64,000 nt of DNA from JAJTHC01 sp044358835 (GTDB lineage Bacteria > Cyanobacteriota > Vampirovibrionia > Vampirovibrionales > JAJTHC01): positions 28,600 through 92,599 of the forward strand of contig JBIKNF010000006.1 in the NCBI GenBank assembly GCA_044358835.1. Direction: 5' to 3'. Both the position numbers and the translations under genes were made by a program. This document shows, in pieces, positions 1 through 8,945 of the stretch. Each line of letters begins with the position of its first letter. Position 1 is the stretch's first letter. The notes below the pieces were generated by a model that saw only the letters and a list, made by a program, of their open reading frames with translations, was not told where the DNA came from and did not search any database.

Positions 1-391
1 CCGCCAATAAAATTGTACGACGAGGATTCTGCCCCGCCACCAAAGGAAAGGCATTGCCTAAGGAAGCTAAAGCCACGCTTTTTTGCCCCACGGACCATTG
101 AGACAACACTTTAGAACCGTCCCCCACCACTTTATAGATAATGTCCCCTTCTTGCGTTTCAGAATTCCAACTCATTAGGCTATAGGGGCGTCTAAAACGA
201 AAGCCTGTGGCATCTTTCACATCGAGCATCAGAAACTGACCCGCCTGAACCGCAAGGGGGTGTTGATGAAAGCGTCCTGCTTCAAATGCCAAACGAAGGT
301 GAAACAGCCCTGTGGGACTTGATGTATTGAAAATCACCCGAACGGTGTACTCGTCTAAGGGCGTATATATACAAGGGGTGGTATGAGGCAT
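1..391 (-). CDS. pyrK: Dihydroorotate dehydrogenase electron-transfer subunit (PyrK-like), 3' part cut by window edge
   Basis: Read on the minus strand from an ATG at 391, the frame stays open for 130 codons to the window edge, so only the N-terminal half is visible. The visible part matches the ferredoxin-reductase-like FAD domain of PyrK: a beta-barrel start, a GQF segment, the FAD-binding RRPYS motif at residues 67-71, then a segment reading IIYKVVGDGS and LGNAF, which correspond to the flavin and pyrimidine-contact regions of the family. PyrK passes electrons from dihydroorotate dehydrogenase to NAD through FAD and a 2Fe-2S cluster; the cluster cysteines would lie beyond the edge. It lies downstream of ychF on the same strand. 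An unrelated FAD/NAD reductase of the same superfamily is the alternative. Confidence 0.75.
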   Translation of the reverse strand, partial: MPHTTPCIYTPLDEYTVRVIFNTSSPTGLFHLRLAFEAGRFHQHPLAVQAGQFLMLDVKDATGFRFRRPYSLMSWNSETQEGDIIYKVVGDGSKVLSQWSVGQKSVALASLGNAFPLVAGQNPRRTILLA

Positions 392-511
392 TGAAACAAC
401 CTATCATCAAACAGGGCATCGCTTTATTAAAACACAAACACACTGAACACTTCAACACAAAGGCCCTAAGTATAGAAATCAAATATAGAAGCCTCTTCAA
501 AAGCCCTACTG

Positions 512-1618
512 CTACACATTAAACCTAAAGTGCATGACATCGCCGTCTTTGGCAATGTACTCTTTGCCTTCAAGACGGAGCTTTCCAGCTTCTTTGGCTC
601 CTTTTTCGCCTTGAAACTGCACATAATCGTCATACGCCGTGACTTCGGCTCGAATAAAGCCTTTTTCAAAATCCGTATGAATCACCCCTGCACACTGAGG
701 TGCCGTAAAACCCGCTTTAAAGGGCCAAGCCCGCACTTCTTTAACGCCTGCGGTGAAATACGTATACAAGCCCAATAAACGATACGTTTCGGTAATCAGC
801 GAATCCACGCCACTGGCTTTGACGCCCAAGCTTTCCAAATAGCTTTGCTTTTCCGTTTCATCATCCAACGCGGAAAGTTCCGCTTCAATTTGAGCCGAAA
901 TCGCCACCACAGGACGCCCCTCTTCTTTCGCTCGTTCCACCAACGCCTTGTAATGCGGATTTGCTAGAGGATCCGCCAATTCTTCTTCAGCGACATTACC
1001 TGCATAAATCAAGGGTTTCACCGTCAATAAGCCTGAACGCTTTAAAAGCTCGGTTTCATCGGCATCAAACTCATGCACATGTTGACTAATCATTTCACCG
1101 CCTTCTAAGAAAGGTAAGACACGTTGCATTAAGCCCAGCTCAGTTTTGGCATCCGCTTCAACCTTGGCGGATTTTTGCAAGCGTGGCAGACGTTTTTCGA
1201 TGGAGGCGACATCTGAAAGGCAAAGTTCCAGCACAATGGTGTCAATATCTCGACAAGGGTTCACGCTATTTTCAACATGTTGAATGTTCTCATCTTCAAA
1301 GCAACGCACCACTTGAACAATGGCGTCTACTTCACGAATGTTGGCTAAAAACTGGTTGCCCAAGCCTTCGCCTTTGGAAGCCCCTCGAACCAGTCCAGCA
1401 ATATCCACAAATTCAAATACGGCAGGAATCACTCGTTCCGTTTTCACCAAGTCTTGCAAGACGTACATGCGAGGGTCTGGCACTTTAACGATGCCTGTAT
1501 TCGGTTCAATGGTACAAAACGGGTAGTTGGCACTTTCGGCTTGAAAGGTCGAGGTAAGAGCGTTGAAGAGGGTTGATTTTCCGACGTTGGGGAGTCCGAC
1601 AATACCGGCTTTAAGCAT
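512..1618 (-). CDS. ychF: Redox-responsive P-loop ATPase YchF (Obg-like ATPase)
   Basis: This is a full-length 368-residue YchF. The Walker A/G1 motif GLPNVGKST is at residues 8-16 and the G3 motif DIAGL at 72-76, followed by the family hallmark GEGLGNQFL segment. The normal GTP-specific NKxD motif is replaced by an N-x-x-E type motif (NVAE), which in this family shifts specificity from GTP to ATP. A helical coiled-coil insert separates the G domain from the C-terminal TGS domain (about residues 280-366). YchF is cytosolic and binds ribosomes; its role in oxidative stress is known from E. coli. The start is the only one placing the P-loop at the usual distance from the N-terminus. Confidence 0.96.
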   Translation of the reverse strand: MLKAGIVGLPNVGKSTLFNALTSTFQAESANYPFCTIEPNTGIVKVPDPRMYVLQDLVKTERVIPAVFEFVDIAGLVRGASKGEGLGNQFLANIREVDAIVQVVRCFEDENIQHVENSVNPCRDIDTIVLELCLSDVASIEKRLPRLQKSAKVEADAKTELGLMQRVLPFLEGGEMISQHVHEFDADETELLKRSGLLTVKPLIYAGNVAEEELADPLANPHYKALVERAKEEGRPVVAISAQIEAELSALDDETEKQSYLESLGVKASGVDSLITETYRLLGLYTYFTAGVKEVRAWPFKAGFTAPQCAGVIHTDFEKGFIRAEVTAYDDYVQFQGEKGAKEAGKLRLEGKEYIAKDGDVMHFRFNV

Positions 1619-1821
1619 AAGGCATTCCTTTATTGAATGAAACGAATATGCTTTAGCCTAACAAAAACATAGATTTTGTAAAAGATTCTTTTAAAGCGTG
1701 TTCCATCCGTGTCCTAGCAAAAACAGACGCTGGTAAGAGCGTCTGTTTAATTGAATTATGTAGTTGTAGAAATGGTTTATTTAATTGTCTAAAAGTGAAG
1801 GGTCTAAAAGTTCGCACAGGC

Positions 1822-2571
1822 CTAGTAAGGTGAATACTGTTGAGGCATTGGGCTGTAAGAACCACCGTAGCTAGGAGGCTGTGGTTGAGGCATGCCATAT
1901 CCGCCCTGTTGAGCGTAAGGATCCATGTTATAGCCACCGTAAGCGGATTGAGGCATCCCGTAGCCACCCGTTTGTGCGTAAGGATCCATGTTATAGCCAC
2001 CGTAAGCGGATTGAGGCATCCCATAGCCACCCGTTTGTGCGTAAGGATCCATGGTATAGCCACCGTAAGCGGATTGAGGCATCCCGTAGCCACCGTAAGA
2101 TCCTTGGCCACTGGGGTAAGAATTTCCACCCACCCAACCTTGGGGAATGTAACGAGGATCGTTGGTTGCGGAACTACCGTAGCCGTAGCCATCACGACGT
2201 AAAGACGGGAACGTGGAAATGGGCTGGAAGAATCCTGGGAAGCTTGCAGTGGTGGGGTTGCTGGCCAAACCACCTTGTTCAGGGGTGCCCCATGAACTAA
2301 GACTGAATCCGGGCGTGATGGCTGAACCAATAATGGAAGTTTGTGAGTACTCATTCCCGTACAAACCGGGATTCCCTGTAAACAAGGCGATTTGACCTGC
2401 CAAATCACGAGACAAGGCTGCTCCGACTCGGCTGATGTTTTGAGGCAATTGTAAGGTGGCTGAAACGTTCACTAATTCGCTTGAAGGGGGGGTGGCGAAC
2501 TGTCCGCCTCCCTGCTGACCATAAGTGGGGTAGCCTTGGGGTTGTGCATACTGTGGGTTGTTCATATACAT
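1822..2571 (-). CDS. Low-complexity Gly/Tyr/Gln/Pro protein with 21-residue tandem repeats
   Basis: This 249-residue protein resembles no enzyme I recognise. Residues 1-30 are rich in Gln, Tyr, Pro and Gly; a less biased middle (about 31-135) may fold; the C-terminal third holds three near-identical 21-residue units beginning GGYGMPQSAYGGY and ending MDPYAQ, plus a partial fourth, then a Pro/Gln/Tyr tail. There is no signal peptide or membrane segment. The composition resembles disordered, adhesive or condensate-forming sequences. The chosen ATG has AGAGGA about 13 bases upstream; a second ATG lies two codons later. The reverse frame through the repeats is also open, but its Arg/His-rich product looks like a shadow. 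It stands alone between ychF and hpf. Confidence 0.75.
   Translation of the reverse strand: MYMNNPQYAQPQGYPTYGQQGGGQFATPPSSELVNVSATLQLPQNISRVGAALSRDLAGQIALFTGNPGLYGNEYSQTSIIGSAITPGFSLSSWGTPEQGGLASNPTTASFPGFFQPISTFPSLRRDGYGYGSSATNDPRYIPQGWVGGNSYPSGQGSYGGYGMPQSAYGGYTMDPYAQTGGYGMPQSAYGGYNMDPYAQTGGYGMPQSAYGGYNMDPYAQQGGYGMPQPQPPSYGGSYSPMPQQYSPY
1892..2095. repeat. 63-bp coding tandem repeat (three copies plus partial)
   Basis: A 63-base unit containing the block gccaccgtaagcggattgag recurs with exact 63-base spacing inside the Gly/Tyr-rich gene. The copies differ at only a few positions, so the expansion is recent or homogenised, and copy number may vary between strains without changing the frame. 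Confidence 0.9.
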
Positions 2572-2799
2572 GGTAATAATAAGTCCTCTATTTTATACTC
2601 TATGTTTAGTTATTTTCTGGTGTTCGAAAGGTTGTGTGTCGTAAGATGAAACCTGTAAGATGTCTATGTGCTTCAATAAAGTATTAAGGCTGTCTTGAAT
2701 TGAGGTTTTGAAACAATTTGTTACAATGTAAAAGAAGGAAAGTGCCTTTTTAAAAAATGGTTACAATCCAGTAACAATCATTAAACTTTACTTATTAAC

Positions 2800-2828
2800 T
2801 GGACGAACACTTAAAGATAACCTATACT
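2800..2828 (+). promoter_or_regulatory. Putative sigma-70-type promoter of hpf
   Basis: TGGACG at 2800-2805 and TATACT at 2823-2828 are 17 bases apart, a good match to the housekeeping consensus. They lie about 70 bases before the hpf start. The rest of the 328-base gap (2572-2899) is AT-rich and shows no other feature to me. Confidence 0.5.
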
Positions 2829-2899
2829 TGTAGTACAGGTCAGGTTTGGGTAGCGCTTGGCTACCTATTTCAGTTGAATAATGAGGAGGATCTAGCACT

Positions 2900-3376
2900 A
2901 TGATGACTAGACTGTCGATTCATGGCCGAAACATCGAATTAACGCCTGCGATTAAAGACGCGTTGTTCGAAAAAATGGGACGTGTCTTTTCCCATTTTGA
3001 CTTTATTCAGAGCGTAGATATTCACCTGTCTGTTCAAAAAAACCCCCGAATTAGTGAAGCCCATTGCGCCGAAGCCTTATTACATGTCAATGGTGGCATG
3101 GTCAAGGTAGAAGCGTCGAGTGAAAATCTCTATGCTTCAATTGATGGATTGGTTGACAAAATCATGCGTTCTTTAACCAAGTACAAGTCCAAACATTTAA
3201 TGAGACAAAAATCAGCGCGTAGCCAAGGGGGCGAAACCTTACGGATTCAAAACCTGGAACAGATGCCTGAAGCCTATGAAGAAGACGCCTACCACATTGA
3301 ATTAGAGCTTACTAATGACAATGAAGCCGCGGCCTTTGCCGAAGCTGAAGTGCAGAGCATACGTTACGCGTCTTAA
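2900..3376 (+). CDS. hpf: Ribosome hibernation factor, HPF/RaiA family
   Basis: This 158-residue protein begins with the S30AE fold of ribosome hibernation factors: a beta strand with the IHGRNIELT pattern, a helix carrying Ala-Ile-Lys, then alternating strands, with the basic YKSKHLMRQKS segment near residue 100 that contacts 16S rRNA in the family. It would sit between tRNA and mRNA sites of idle ribosomes. After residue 105 there is only an acidic tail, not the dimerisation domain of long HPF, so it is a short form with an extension. GAGGAGG lies 10 bases before an ATGATG start. It is monocistronic, with its own promoter and a strong terminator. Confidence 0.92.
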   Translation: MMTRLSIHGRNIELTPAIKDALFEKMGRVFSHFDFIQSVDIHLSVQKNPRISEAHCAEALLHVNGGMVKVEASSENLYASIDGLVDKIMRSLTKYKSKHLMRQKSARSQGGETLRIQNLEQMPEAYEEDAYHIELELTNDNEAAAFAEAEVQSIRYAS

Positions 3377-3408
3377 CGCAACACGTCGCTACAGGCAAGC
3401 CTTACATG

Positions 3409-3440
3409 AAAAAGGATGCCTCTCTAAGGAGAGAGCATCC
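3409..3440. terminator. Bidirectional intrinsic terminator between hpf and the facing gene
   Basis: GGATGC pairs with GCATCC and continues as TCTCT/AGAGA across a one-base bulge and a 4-base loop. The stem is flanked by AAAAA on the left and TTTTT on the right, so it can end transcripts from both convergent genes. Confidence 0.85.
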
Positions 3441-3448
3441 TTTTTGGT

Positions 3449-4117
3449 TTAACTGTTTTTGAGCCTGCATACACTAACTACTTTTACGCAAAATCTAGGA
3501 ATTAAACCCAAGGCATTCACAGCCCATGGGATTGTTTGAAAAAGGGCTTTATTTTTTTGGCTAGAATCGATAACATTACTTATGATTTTAATCCATTTTT
3601 TGTTATCTGATTGGTTACGTATTTTTGTACAAATATCACTTAAGGGCTGTAGATCAGGGTTAGTCGGGGTCGCGCCTGAAATCAATTCCTGCCCCATAAT
3701 TAAAAGATCTTGCAAGGATTTTTTATCAAGCACATCCTTTTGAATACTTTCCGCCAAATTTTCGACGCCTCGTAAACTTGCTTTAATTGCTGCCATTTCA
3801 TTCATGTTAAAGGCCAACAAACCCAACGTGGCCACTTGTGTGGCAACTAAAAACGGCAGTCCCCATTTCACATAAGCAGGCACAGGGGCTTCGGGGCGTT
3901 GTTCATTACGTTGTTCAAGTGAATTTAAGACGGCAAACAACCGCGCGTTGAAAGACGCTTCATCCCGATGGGGGGTAAGGGCGAATGGCGACAGCCCCGC
4001 AGGCATCGGTGCAGAGATTGGTGCAGGCATCGGTGCAGGCCCTTGCATCGACGGCGTCAGAGGCGGTGCCATACCAGCAGGACGAAACGGGGGTGGTGAA
4101 AAAGAAAGGCTTGCCAT
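3449..4117 (-). CDS. Unknown protein, Pro-rich N-terminus and one membrane segment
   Basis: The product has 222 residues. Residues 1-50 are a Pro/Met/Ala-rich low-complexity region with short repeats of the type PMPAP; a single hydrophobic stretch at about 85-105 looks like a membrane anchor; the rest is a moderately charged helical region. No known motif is visible. AGGAA lies 6 bases before the ATG, supporting this start. The 3' part is clearly more AT-rich than the 5' part, hinting at a composite origin. Its position facing hpf gives no functional clue. Confidence 0.65.
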   Translation of the reverse strand: MASLSFSPPPFRPAGMAPPLTPSMQGPAPMPAPISAPMPAGLSPFALTPHRDEASFNARLFAVLNSLEQRNEQRPEAPVPAYVKWGLPFLVATQVATLGLLAFNMNEMAAIKASLRGVENLAESIQKDVLDKKSLQDLLIMGQELISGATPTNPDLQPLSDICTKIRNQSDNKKWIKIISNVIDSSQKNKALFQTIPWAVNALGLIPRFCVKVVSVCRLKNS

Positions 4118-4218
4118 TGAGGTTTCCTAAATAAATGAAAGGTTCCATTAGTCACATAAAACACCCTCAAGCGTAAAAGATGCTAGAACCTTGACAAAAC
4201 CTTCAAAGAAAAGCAGTG

Positions 4219-5196
4219 TTATTGCAAAGGCCGTGCTCTTTCAAAATGAGCTGGGACGTCCCACCGAAGCGGGGCGTTGGCTTGAGGCGACTGAGGGGTG
4301 AGCCCTTGGTAGGGAGAAACTCGTTTGGCCGGCACGTAAGGCCATACATCCAAAGAAGGAACAAAACTGCTATAGCACTGGTGTTTTTGGCAAACGCTAA
4401 TCGTCACTTGGCCCGTGGCTTCTTCCAAGTGAAAGCGCATCACAGGGCGCCCTTCGTTTTCATCAATGCGCGCCTTCATCGTTTCCACCCAGCCCAACTT
4501 CCCCCATTGCGGATGCCGAGCATTTTCATGCCTCAACACCGCCACCACTTTTGAAATCCCTTCAGGCGGGGTTGAACGTGCCATAATCGGAAACACCGCC
4601 ATGACTTTGCCCCCTTGAGTCACAATAAAAACGTCTTTCGATCTGGAGGCTTGCTTGCGTTCTTCCAATTGTTCTTGTGAAGGACGCGTGCCTTTCAAAA
4701 AGGGGGATGGCGAGAGGTCTTTTAAATTCACTTTTTGTGAACCATCGTTCCACTGCCCCAATTTGAATTGATAGACGCCCGTTTTTAAAGTCATTTTTTG
4801 CCATTTTACGGCATACGGCAAAGTCACCACTGCATAGGGCGTGTAATGATTAAAGGCTTGCTCAGCAAAGGCTTCTAGGTCTATTTCTTCAAAAGGGTAT
4901 TCCTTCGCCTTCCAAAAAGAACGGGGGCCGTCATCTTTAAAGCCATGTTCATTTTCACTGGAACCGGGATCGTCCAACGTGGTTTTAAACCCACGAGACG
5001 CTCCCCAGTGATCCACTGGCCATGGGGTGTCTGGTTTTGCAAACACAGGGGGCACGGACTCAAAACGCTCAGGTTTCTTGTACGGTTCATAAATGCCTAA
5101 AGCCTGCACTTCAGTTTTGGGGTACGGTTCATTTAAAGCGTACACAAAGGGTGTGGCGAAACAGAGTAAAAGTAAGGCCCAAAAAAAACAAAACAT
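4219..5196 (-). CDS. Unknown exported protein
   Basis: The 325-residue product starts with an unusually hydrophobic N-terminus that looks like a signal peptide ending near VYA at residues 18-20. The mature part is rich in Pro, Lys and aromatic residues and shows a mixed beta-type pattern, including a segment VFIVTQGGKVMAVFPIMAR. Two Cys residues occur close together in the C-terminal third (CQKHQC), possibly a disulfide or metal pair. I do not recognise the family. No strong ribosome-binding site lies at the usual distance; AAGGA is about 15 bases upstream. It is probably periplasmic or at the outer surface. Confidence 0.65.
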   Translation of the reverse strand: MFCFFWALLLLCFATPFVYALNEPYPKTEVQALGIYEPYKKPERFESVPPVFAKPDTPWPVDHWGASRGFKTTLDDPGSSENEHGFKDDGPRSFWKAKEYPFEEIDLEAFAEQAFNHYTPYAVVTLPYAVKWQKMTLKTGVYQFKLGQWNDGSQKVNLKDLSPSPFLKGTRPSQEQLEERKQASRSKDVFIVTQGGKVMAVFPIMARSTPPEGISKVVAVLRHENARHPQWGKLGWVETMKARIDENEGRPVMRFHLEEATGQVTISVCQKHQCYSSFVPSLDVWPYVPAKRVSPYQGLTPQSPQANAPLRWDVPAHFERARPLQ

Positions 5197-5254
5197 GTTG
5201 AAAGACGCTGTCCTTTAAGTCTTGAAAAGCATCCATGCCTTAGGGTCAAGCGTT

Positions 5255-5914
5255 TTAGCATCCCTGCCGTAATTGAGCGATGGTCTCACTCATATTAGAC
5301 GCGTTAAAAATGGCAGAACCCGCCACAATGGTGTCAGCCCCTGCAGCTAAAATATCGGCGATATTTGTTAGCCCCACACCGCCATCCACTTCTAAGTGGA
5401 TGCGTCTTTGCCCGATGAGTGCTTTGGCCTGCTTGAGTTTTTCTAAACTGTAGGGAATAAACGCTTGCCCCCCAAACCCAGGATTCACACTCATAATCAA
5501 GATTAAATCTAGATCGTCAATGACAGGTTCCAACACAGAAACAGGCGTATGCGGATTCAAGGAAACCCCCGCCTTCACGCCTAAGGATCGAATCAGTTGA
5601 AGCGTTCTGTGCAAATGGGGACAAGCTTCCACGTGAACGGTTAAAATATCCGCCCCTGCTTTGGCAAAATCTGGGATGAGGGCATCAGGGTGTTCAATCA
5701 TTAAGTGAACGTCTAAGGGAAGGGATGTCACACGACGCAACGCCTGAACCACTGGCGCCCCAATAGTCAGGTTCGGTACAAAGTGGCCATCCATTACATC
5801 CACATGCACCCAGTCAGCCCCCGCGGATTCAAGTGTTTTTAGGGTGTCACCTAAGTAAGCAAAATCCGCCGAAAGAATGGAAGGGGCAATAATAATAGGA
5901 GATTGATGAGCCAT
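5255..5914 (-). CDS. rpe: Ribulose-phosphate 3-epimerase
   Basis: This is a 219-residue TIM-barrel enzyme that interconverts D-ribulose 5-phosphate and D-xylulose 5-phosphate in the pentose phosphate pathway. Family landmarks appear in order: APSILSADF at the N-terminus, HVDVMDGHFVPN, the metal-site DVHLMI strand, VNPGFGGQ with the phosphate loop, and EVDGGV. A longer upstream frame exists, but the ATG at 5914 is preceded by AAGGAA at good spacing and gives the normal N-terminus, so I use it. It works with the split transketolase at 44420-46356, although the genes are far apart. Confidence 0.96.
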   Translation of the reverse strand: MAHQSPIIIAPSILSADFAYLGDTLKTLESAGADWVHVDVMDGHFVPNLTIGAPVVQALRRVTSLPLDVHLMIEHPDALIPDFAKAGADILTVHVEACPHLHRTLQLIRSLGVKAGVSLNPHTPVSVLEPVIDDLDLILIMSVNPGFGGQAFIPYSLEKLKQAKALIGQRRIHLEVDGGVGLTNIADILAAGADTIVAGSAIFNASNMSETIAQLRQGC

Positions 5915-6062
5915 GCGTTCGTTTCCTTCTTCGTTTTGAAGCACTGTTTTTTTATGATACACTAAACACACGTCATGCAAAAATCTTCTTTGCCTTACTC
6001 CTCCTCCCTAAGGGAGAGGGGGTAAAGTCTTCTATCAACGAAAGAAAGTTTATACATTGGTG

Positions 6063-6806
6063 ATGTCAAAAAAAGGGCTTGCCCACTATTACAACAGCTT
6101 CAAATATGAATGGGCCTTACCCTTTTTAGCCAAACGATTAATTCCTCATTTTTTAAATCAGGTACGGTGGTGGTGGCGAGCGTCCACATGGGGCGTTCAC
6201 CCCGAAACACAAGCCTTGCTGGATGCTGGCACGCCCGTGATTTTTGCGATTTGGCATGGGCAAATGTTTACCTTAATGCACCCAAAATGGGTTCAAGGCG
6301 TGAGTGAATCGCCACAAACCCTTGCGCCTTATATTTTAATTTCTCAAAGTCGAGACGGGGACTTTATTGACAGCGTGGCGCACCATATCGGATTCCCCCA
6401 CACTATTCGAGGCGCCCATGGCCGAGGCGGTAGCCACGCCGTCGCCTCGATTCAAGCCCTGTTTGATGAAAAAAAGGGGCATTTAATTTGTTTGATGGAC
6501 GGGCCCCGTGGGCCGAAGCATCAAGTCAAAAAAGGCATTGTCAACTTGGCATTTCAGCGTGGGGTACCGATTATTCCTGTTGCGGGGGTTACACCGCATC
6601 ACTGGTTTAAGTTGTATTCGGCGTGGGACGATTTTGAAATTCCAGATATGTTCTCTCAGATTCATGTGGAGCTAGGCCAGCCCCTGTGGGTAGAAAGTTC
6701 TACTGATGAGGATGAAGGCGTGCTGGCAAAGGTCAACGAGACGTTGGTGTCCCATTTAAAAACGACGTTGTTGCGTTGTGCCAAGAATCCTCAAAATAGA
6801 CTTTAA
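6063..6806 (+). CDS. DUF374 lysophospholipid acyltransferase-like protein
   Basis: The 247-residue protein matches DUF374, a group related to PlsC and LpxL-type acyltransferases. The HX4D-like site is represented by WHGQM near residue 63, followed by SQSRDGDF, an RGAHGRGGSHAV segment, and the family hallmark MDGPRGP around residue 145. Members transfer acyl chains to lipids such as lipid A precursors or lysophospholipids at the inner membrane; the substrate here cannot be told. In-frame TTG and GTG codons precede the chosen ATG and cannot be excluded as starts. It is divergent from rpe; the shared leader contains a GC-rich imperfect hairpin at 5995-6025. Confidence 0.85.
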   Translation: MSKKGLAHYYNSFKYEWALPFLAKRLIPHFLNQVRWWWRASTWGVHPETQALLDAGTPVIFAIWHGQMFTLMHPKWVQGVSESPQTLAPYILISQSRDGDFIDSVAHHIGFPHTIRGAHGRGGSHAVASIQALFDEKKGHLICLMDGPRGPKHQVKKGIVNLAFQRGVPIIPVAGVTPHHWFKLYSAWDDFEIPDMFSQIHVELGQPLWVESSTDEDEGVLAKVNETLVSHLKTTLLRCAKNPQNRL

Positions 6807-6818
6807 TCGTGTTCGAAG

Positions 6819-8921
6819 CTAGTCTTCCATGTTAATGGACGCCACCGCCTGCACCTTCACATCGGGGATGAGTTCACTGTACGCCAAAACCACCGAATTA
6901 GGCAGATGCCTGTCTAACAATTCAAACAACGGCAAACGAATACGAGGCGAGCATAAAATCACAGGCGGTCTTCCGTAATGCTGTTGCACCATGCGAGAGG
7001 TGTCACTAATGGCTTGAATCAACTGTTGCACCTGCATGGGATTCAACAAGAACATGACGCCTAGTTCAGTTCGCTGGCAGGCTTCATCCAACACGGTTTC
7101 CCATTCATTTGACAAAGTCGCCGCCAGTAATTGCTTGGTTTTGTCTGCATGAGAAATACAGATTTGACGACCTAAAGAGGCTCTCAAGCGTTCTGAAAGG
7201 GTGTCAGATTCTCGACTAAAGCGTGCGTAATCACTCAAGCGTTCAAAAATAAATTGAATGTCTTTAATCGACACTTTTTCTCGAATAAGGTTGACGAAAA
7301 TTTTGCGTAAGTCGTTGGGGGTCAACATGTTGGGCACAAGTTCTTGAATGACACTAGGGTCACTGCCTCGCATCAATTCCATGAGCTTTAACACATCGAT
7401 TTTGGTCATCACATCATCGACATATTTAATCACAATCATTTGTAAGTGAGTAATAACCGCATCGGTCGATTCCACCGCCAGCGTCTGTAATTGTTCAGGA
7501 ATATCGGCTTGAGTCACCCATAAGGCGGGCACATTCAAACTTGAATCGACGCCTTGAATGACTTGAGCAGGAGGCGTCACGCCATAGGTGTCAAAATAAC
7601 TTTGTAAAATCATGTAATAGCCGGGGTATACCTTGCCTGTAGCAACGGGGTTCCCACGAATAGAAATAAGGTATTCATACGGTTCAATTTCGGTGGAATC
7701 CATAATGCGAATGTTGGGCAGAATAAAGCCGAGTTCATCGGTTAAACGTGTCCGCAGTCCCGCAATTTTACCGAGCAATTGCCCGTCTTGTTCAGGGTCA
7801 GCAATTTGAAGCAAGCTTGCGCCCACTTGAAGACTCAAGACGTCTACCCCCATGCGTTCGTACATCCGGTTGGGATCGATCATTTGTTGCATGTTTTCTT
7901 GTACTTCTTGCAATTCACCCATTTGTGCTTGAACGTCACTGGTAATGAATACACTAAAGGCCATACCCCCTAGAATTAACGCAAATAGCACAAAGGGCCA
8001 CCAACTTAACCCCGTTAGTGAAGACGTCACCGCAATAAACACCAAGAACATTGCCGCAAAAATCAAGCCATAGGGTTTGCCTCGAAACTGGGTAAAGAAG
8101 TCTTTGGCCAAGCTGTCAGAAACACTGGTGGTCCGCGTTAGAGTGATCCCAATCGCTACAGACATAATCAAGGCGGGGATTTGAGAGGCCAAGCCATCCC
8201 CAATGGTGAGAATCGTGTATTTATTGACGGCTTCCATAATCGGTAAGCCTTTCATCAACACCCCAATGGCAATGCCCCCCACGATGTTAATAATCGTGAT
8301 GATGATCGCGGCAATTGAATCTCCTTTGACGAACTTCATGGCTCCATCCATCGAACCGAGCAGGGACATTTCGCGTTGTAAGTTTTCACGCAGCTGGCGG
8401 GCTTGATCTGGCCCAATAAAGCCTGCGTTCAAGTCGCCGTCAATTTGCATTTGTCGGCCCCCAAGCGAATCAAGTGCGAATCTGGCGCCGACTTCAGCCA
8501 CCCGTTCAGACCCTTTGGTAATGACCAAAAAGTTGACGGTTAAAATGATTAAGAACAAAATCGCCCCTACCACCATGTTGCCACCGGTCACAAACTCCCC
8601 GAAGGCTTGCACCATTTGCCCCGCATGGCCATGGGCCAATACCGCTCGCGTTACGGCAATGCCTAAGGCCAAGCGAAACAAGGTAGACACCAAAATCAAC
8701 GACGGAATCGCCGCTAAATCCAACGGTTGCTTGACGTACAAAGACATCATGAGTAAGACCACGGAAAGACTGATGTTAAAGGCAATGGACGCATCCATAA
8801 ACCAGTCAGGCAAGGGAACCAAAATGATTAGAATCAGCAACAACACGCCAACAACCAGCAGTATCTCACTGATGGGTGGAATGGCAAAGGCGTTGTTTTC
8901 AGGAGCAGCGGACATCATCAT
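6819..8921 (-). CDS. flhA: Flagellar type III export gate protein FlhA
   Basis: The 700-residue protein has the FlhA/SctV architecture: about eight membrane helices in residues 15-330, then a large cytoplasmic domain. Conserved blocks include STLFRLALG, ITKGSERVAEV, DGDLNAGF, DGAMKFVKGD and LTIGDGLASQIPAL. FlhA forms the nonameric gate that unfolds and exports rod, hook and filament proteins using proton motive force. It is last in the leftward unit fliF, fliG-position gene, fliH, flhA, which supports a flagellar role. The DGAMKF wording is more typical of SctV of injectisomes than of FlhA. It starts with three ATG codons and shows no clear ribosome-binding site. Confidence 0.93.
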   Translation of the reverse strand: MMMSAAPENNAFAIPPISEILLVVGVLLLILIILVPLPDWFMDASIAFNISLSVVLLMMSLYVKQPLDLAAIPSLILVSTLFRLALGIAVTRAVLAHGHAGQMVQAFGEFVTGGNMVVGAILFLIILTVNFLVITKGSERVAEVGARFALDSLGGRQMQIDGDLNAGFIGPDQARQLRENLQREMSLLGSMDGAMKFVKGDSIAAIIITIINIVGGIAIGVLMKGLPIMEAVNKYTILTIGDGLASQIPALIMSVAIGITLTRTTSVSDSLAKDFFTQFRGKPYGLIFAAMFLVFIAVTSSLTGLSWWPFVLFALILGGMAFSVFITSDVQAQMGELQEVQENMQQMIDPNRMYERMGVDVLSLQVGASLLQIADPEQDGQLLGKIAGLRTRLTDELGFILPNIRIMDSTEIEPYEYLISIRGNPVATGKVYPGYYMILQSYFDTYGVTPPAQVIQGVDSSLNVPALWVTQADIPEQLQTLAVESTDAVITHLQMIVIKYVDDVMTKIDVLKLMELMRGSDPSVIQELVPNMLTPNDLRKIFVNLIREKVSIKDIQFIFERLSDYARFSRESDTLSERLRASLGRQICISHADKTKQLLAATLSNEWETVLDEACQRTELGVMFLLNPMQVQQLIQAISDTSRMVQQHYGRPPVILCSPRIRLPLFELLDRHLPNSVVLAYSELIPDVKVQAVASINMED

Positions 8922-8945
8922 TTCTGTGGATTCTTTGCGGGTTCC

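Noticed and set aside
282..500. 72-codon minus-strand frame in the pyrK region
   Set aside because: It runs in another frame over the pyrK start, lacks known motifs, and the PyrK frame matches a family.
1653..2408. 251-codon open frame on the minus strand overlapping the repeat protein in another frame
   Set aside because: Its composition is an artefact of the repeat DNA, it lacks a ribosome-binding site, and the Gly/Tyr-rich frame has a better start and ends cleanly.
5995..6025. GC-rich hairpin between rpe and the DUF374 gene as a terminator
   Set aside because: It lies between divergent genes, where no transcript should end, and lacks a T-run; I treat it only as a leader structure.
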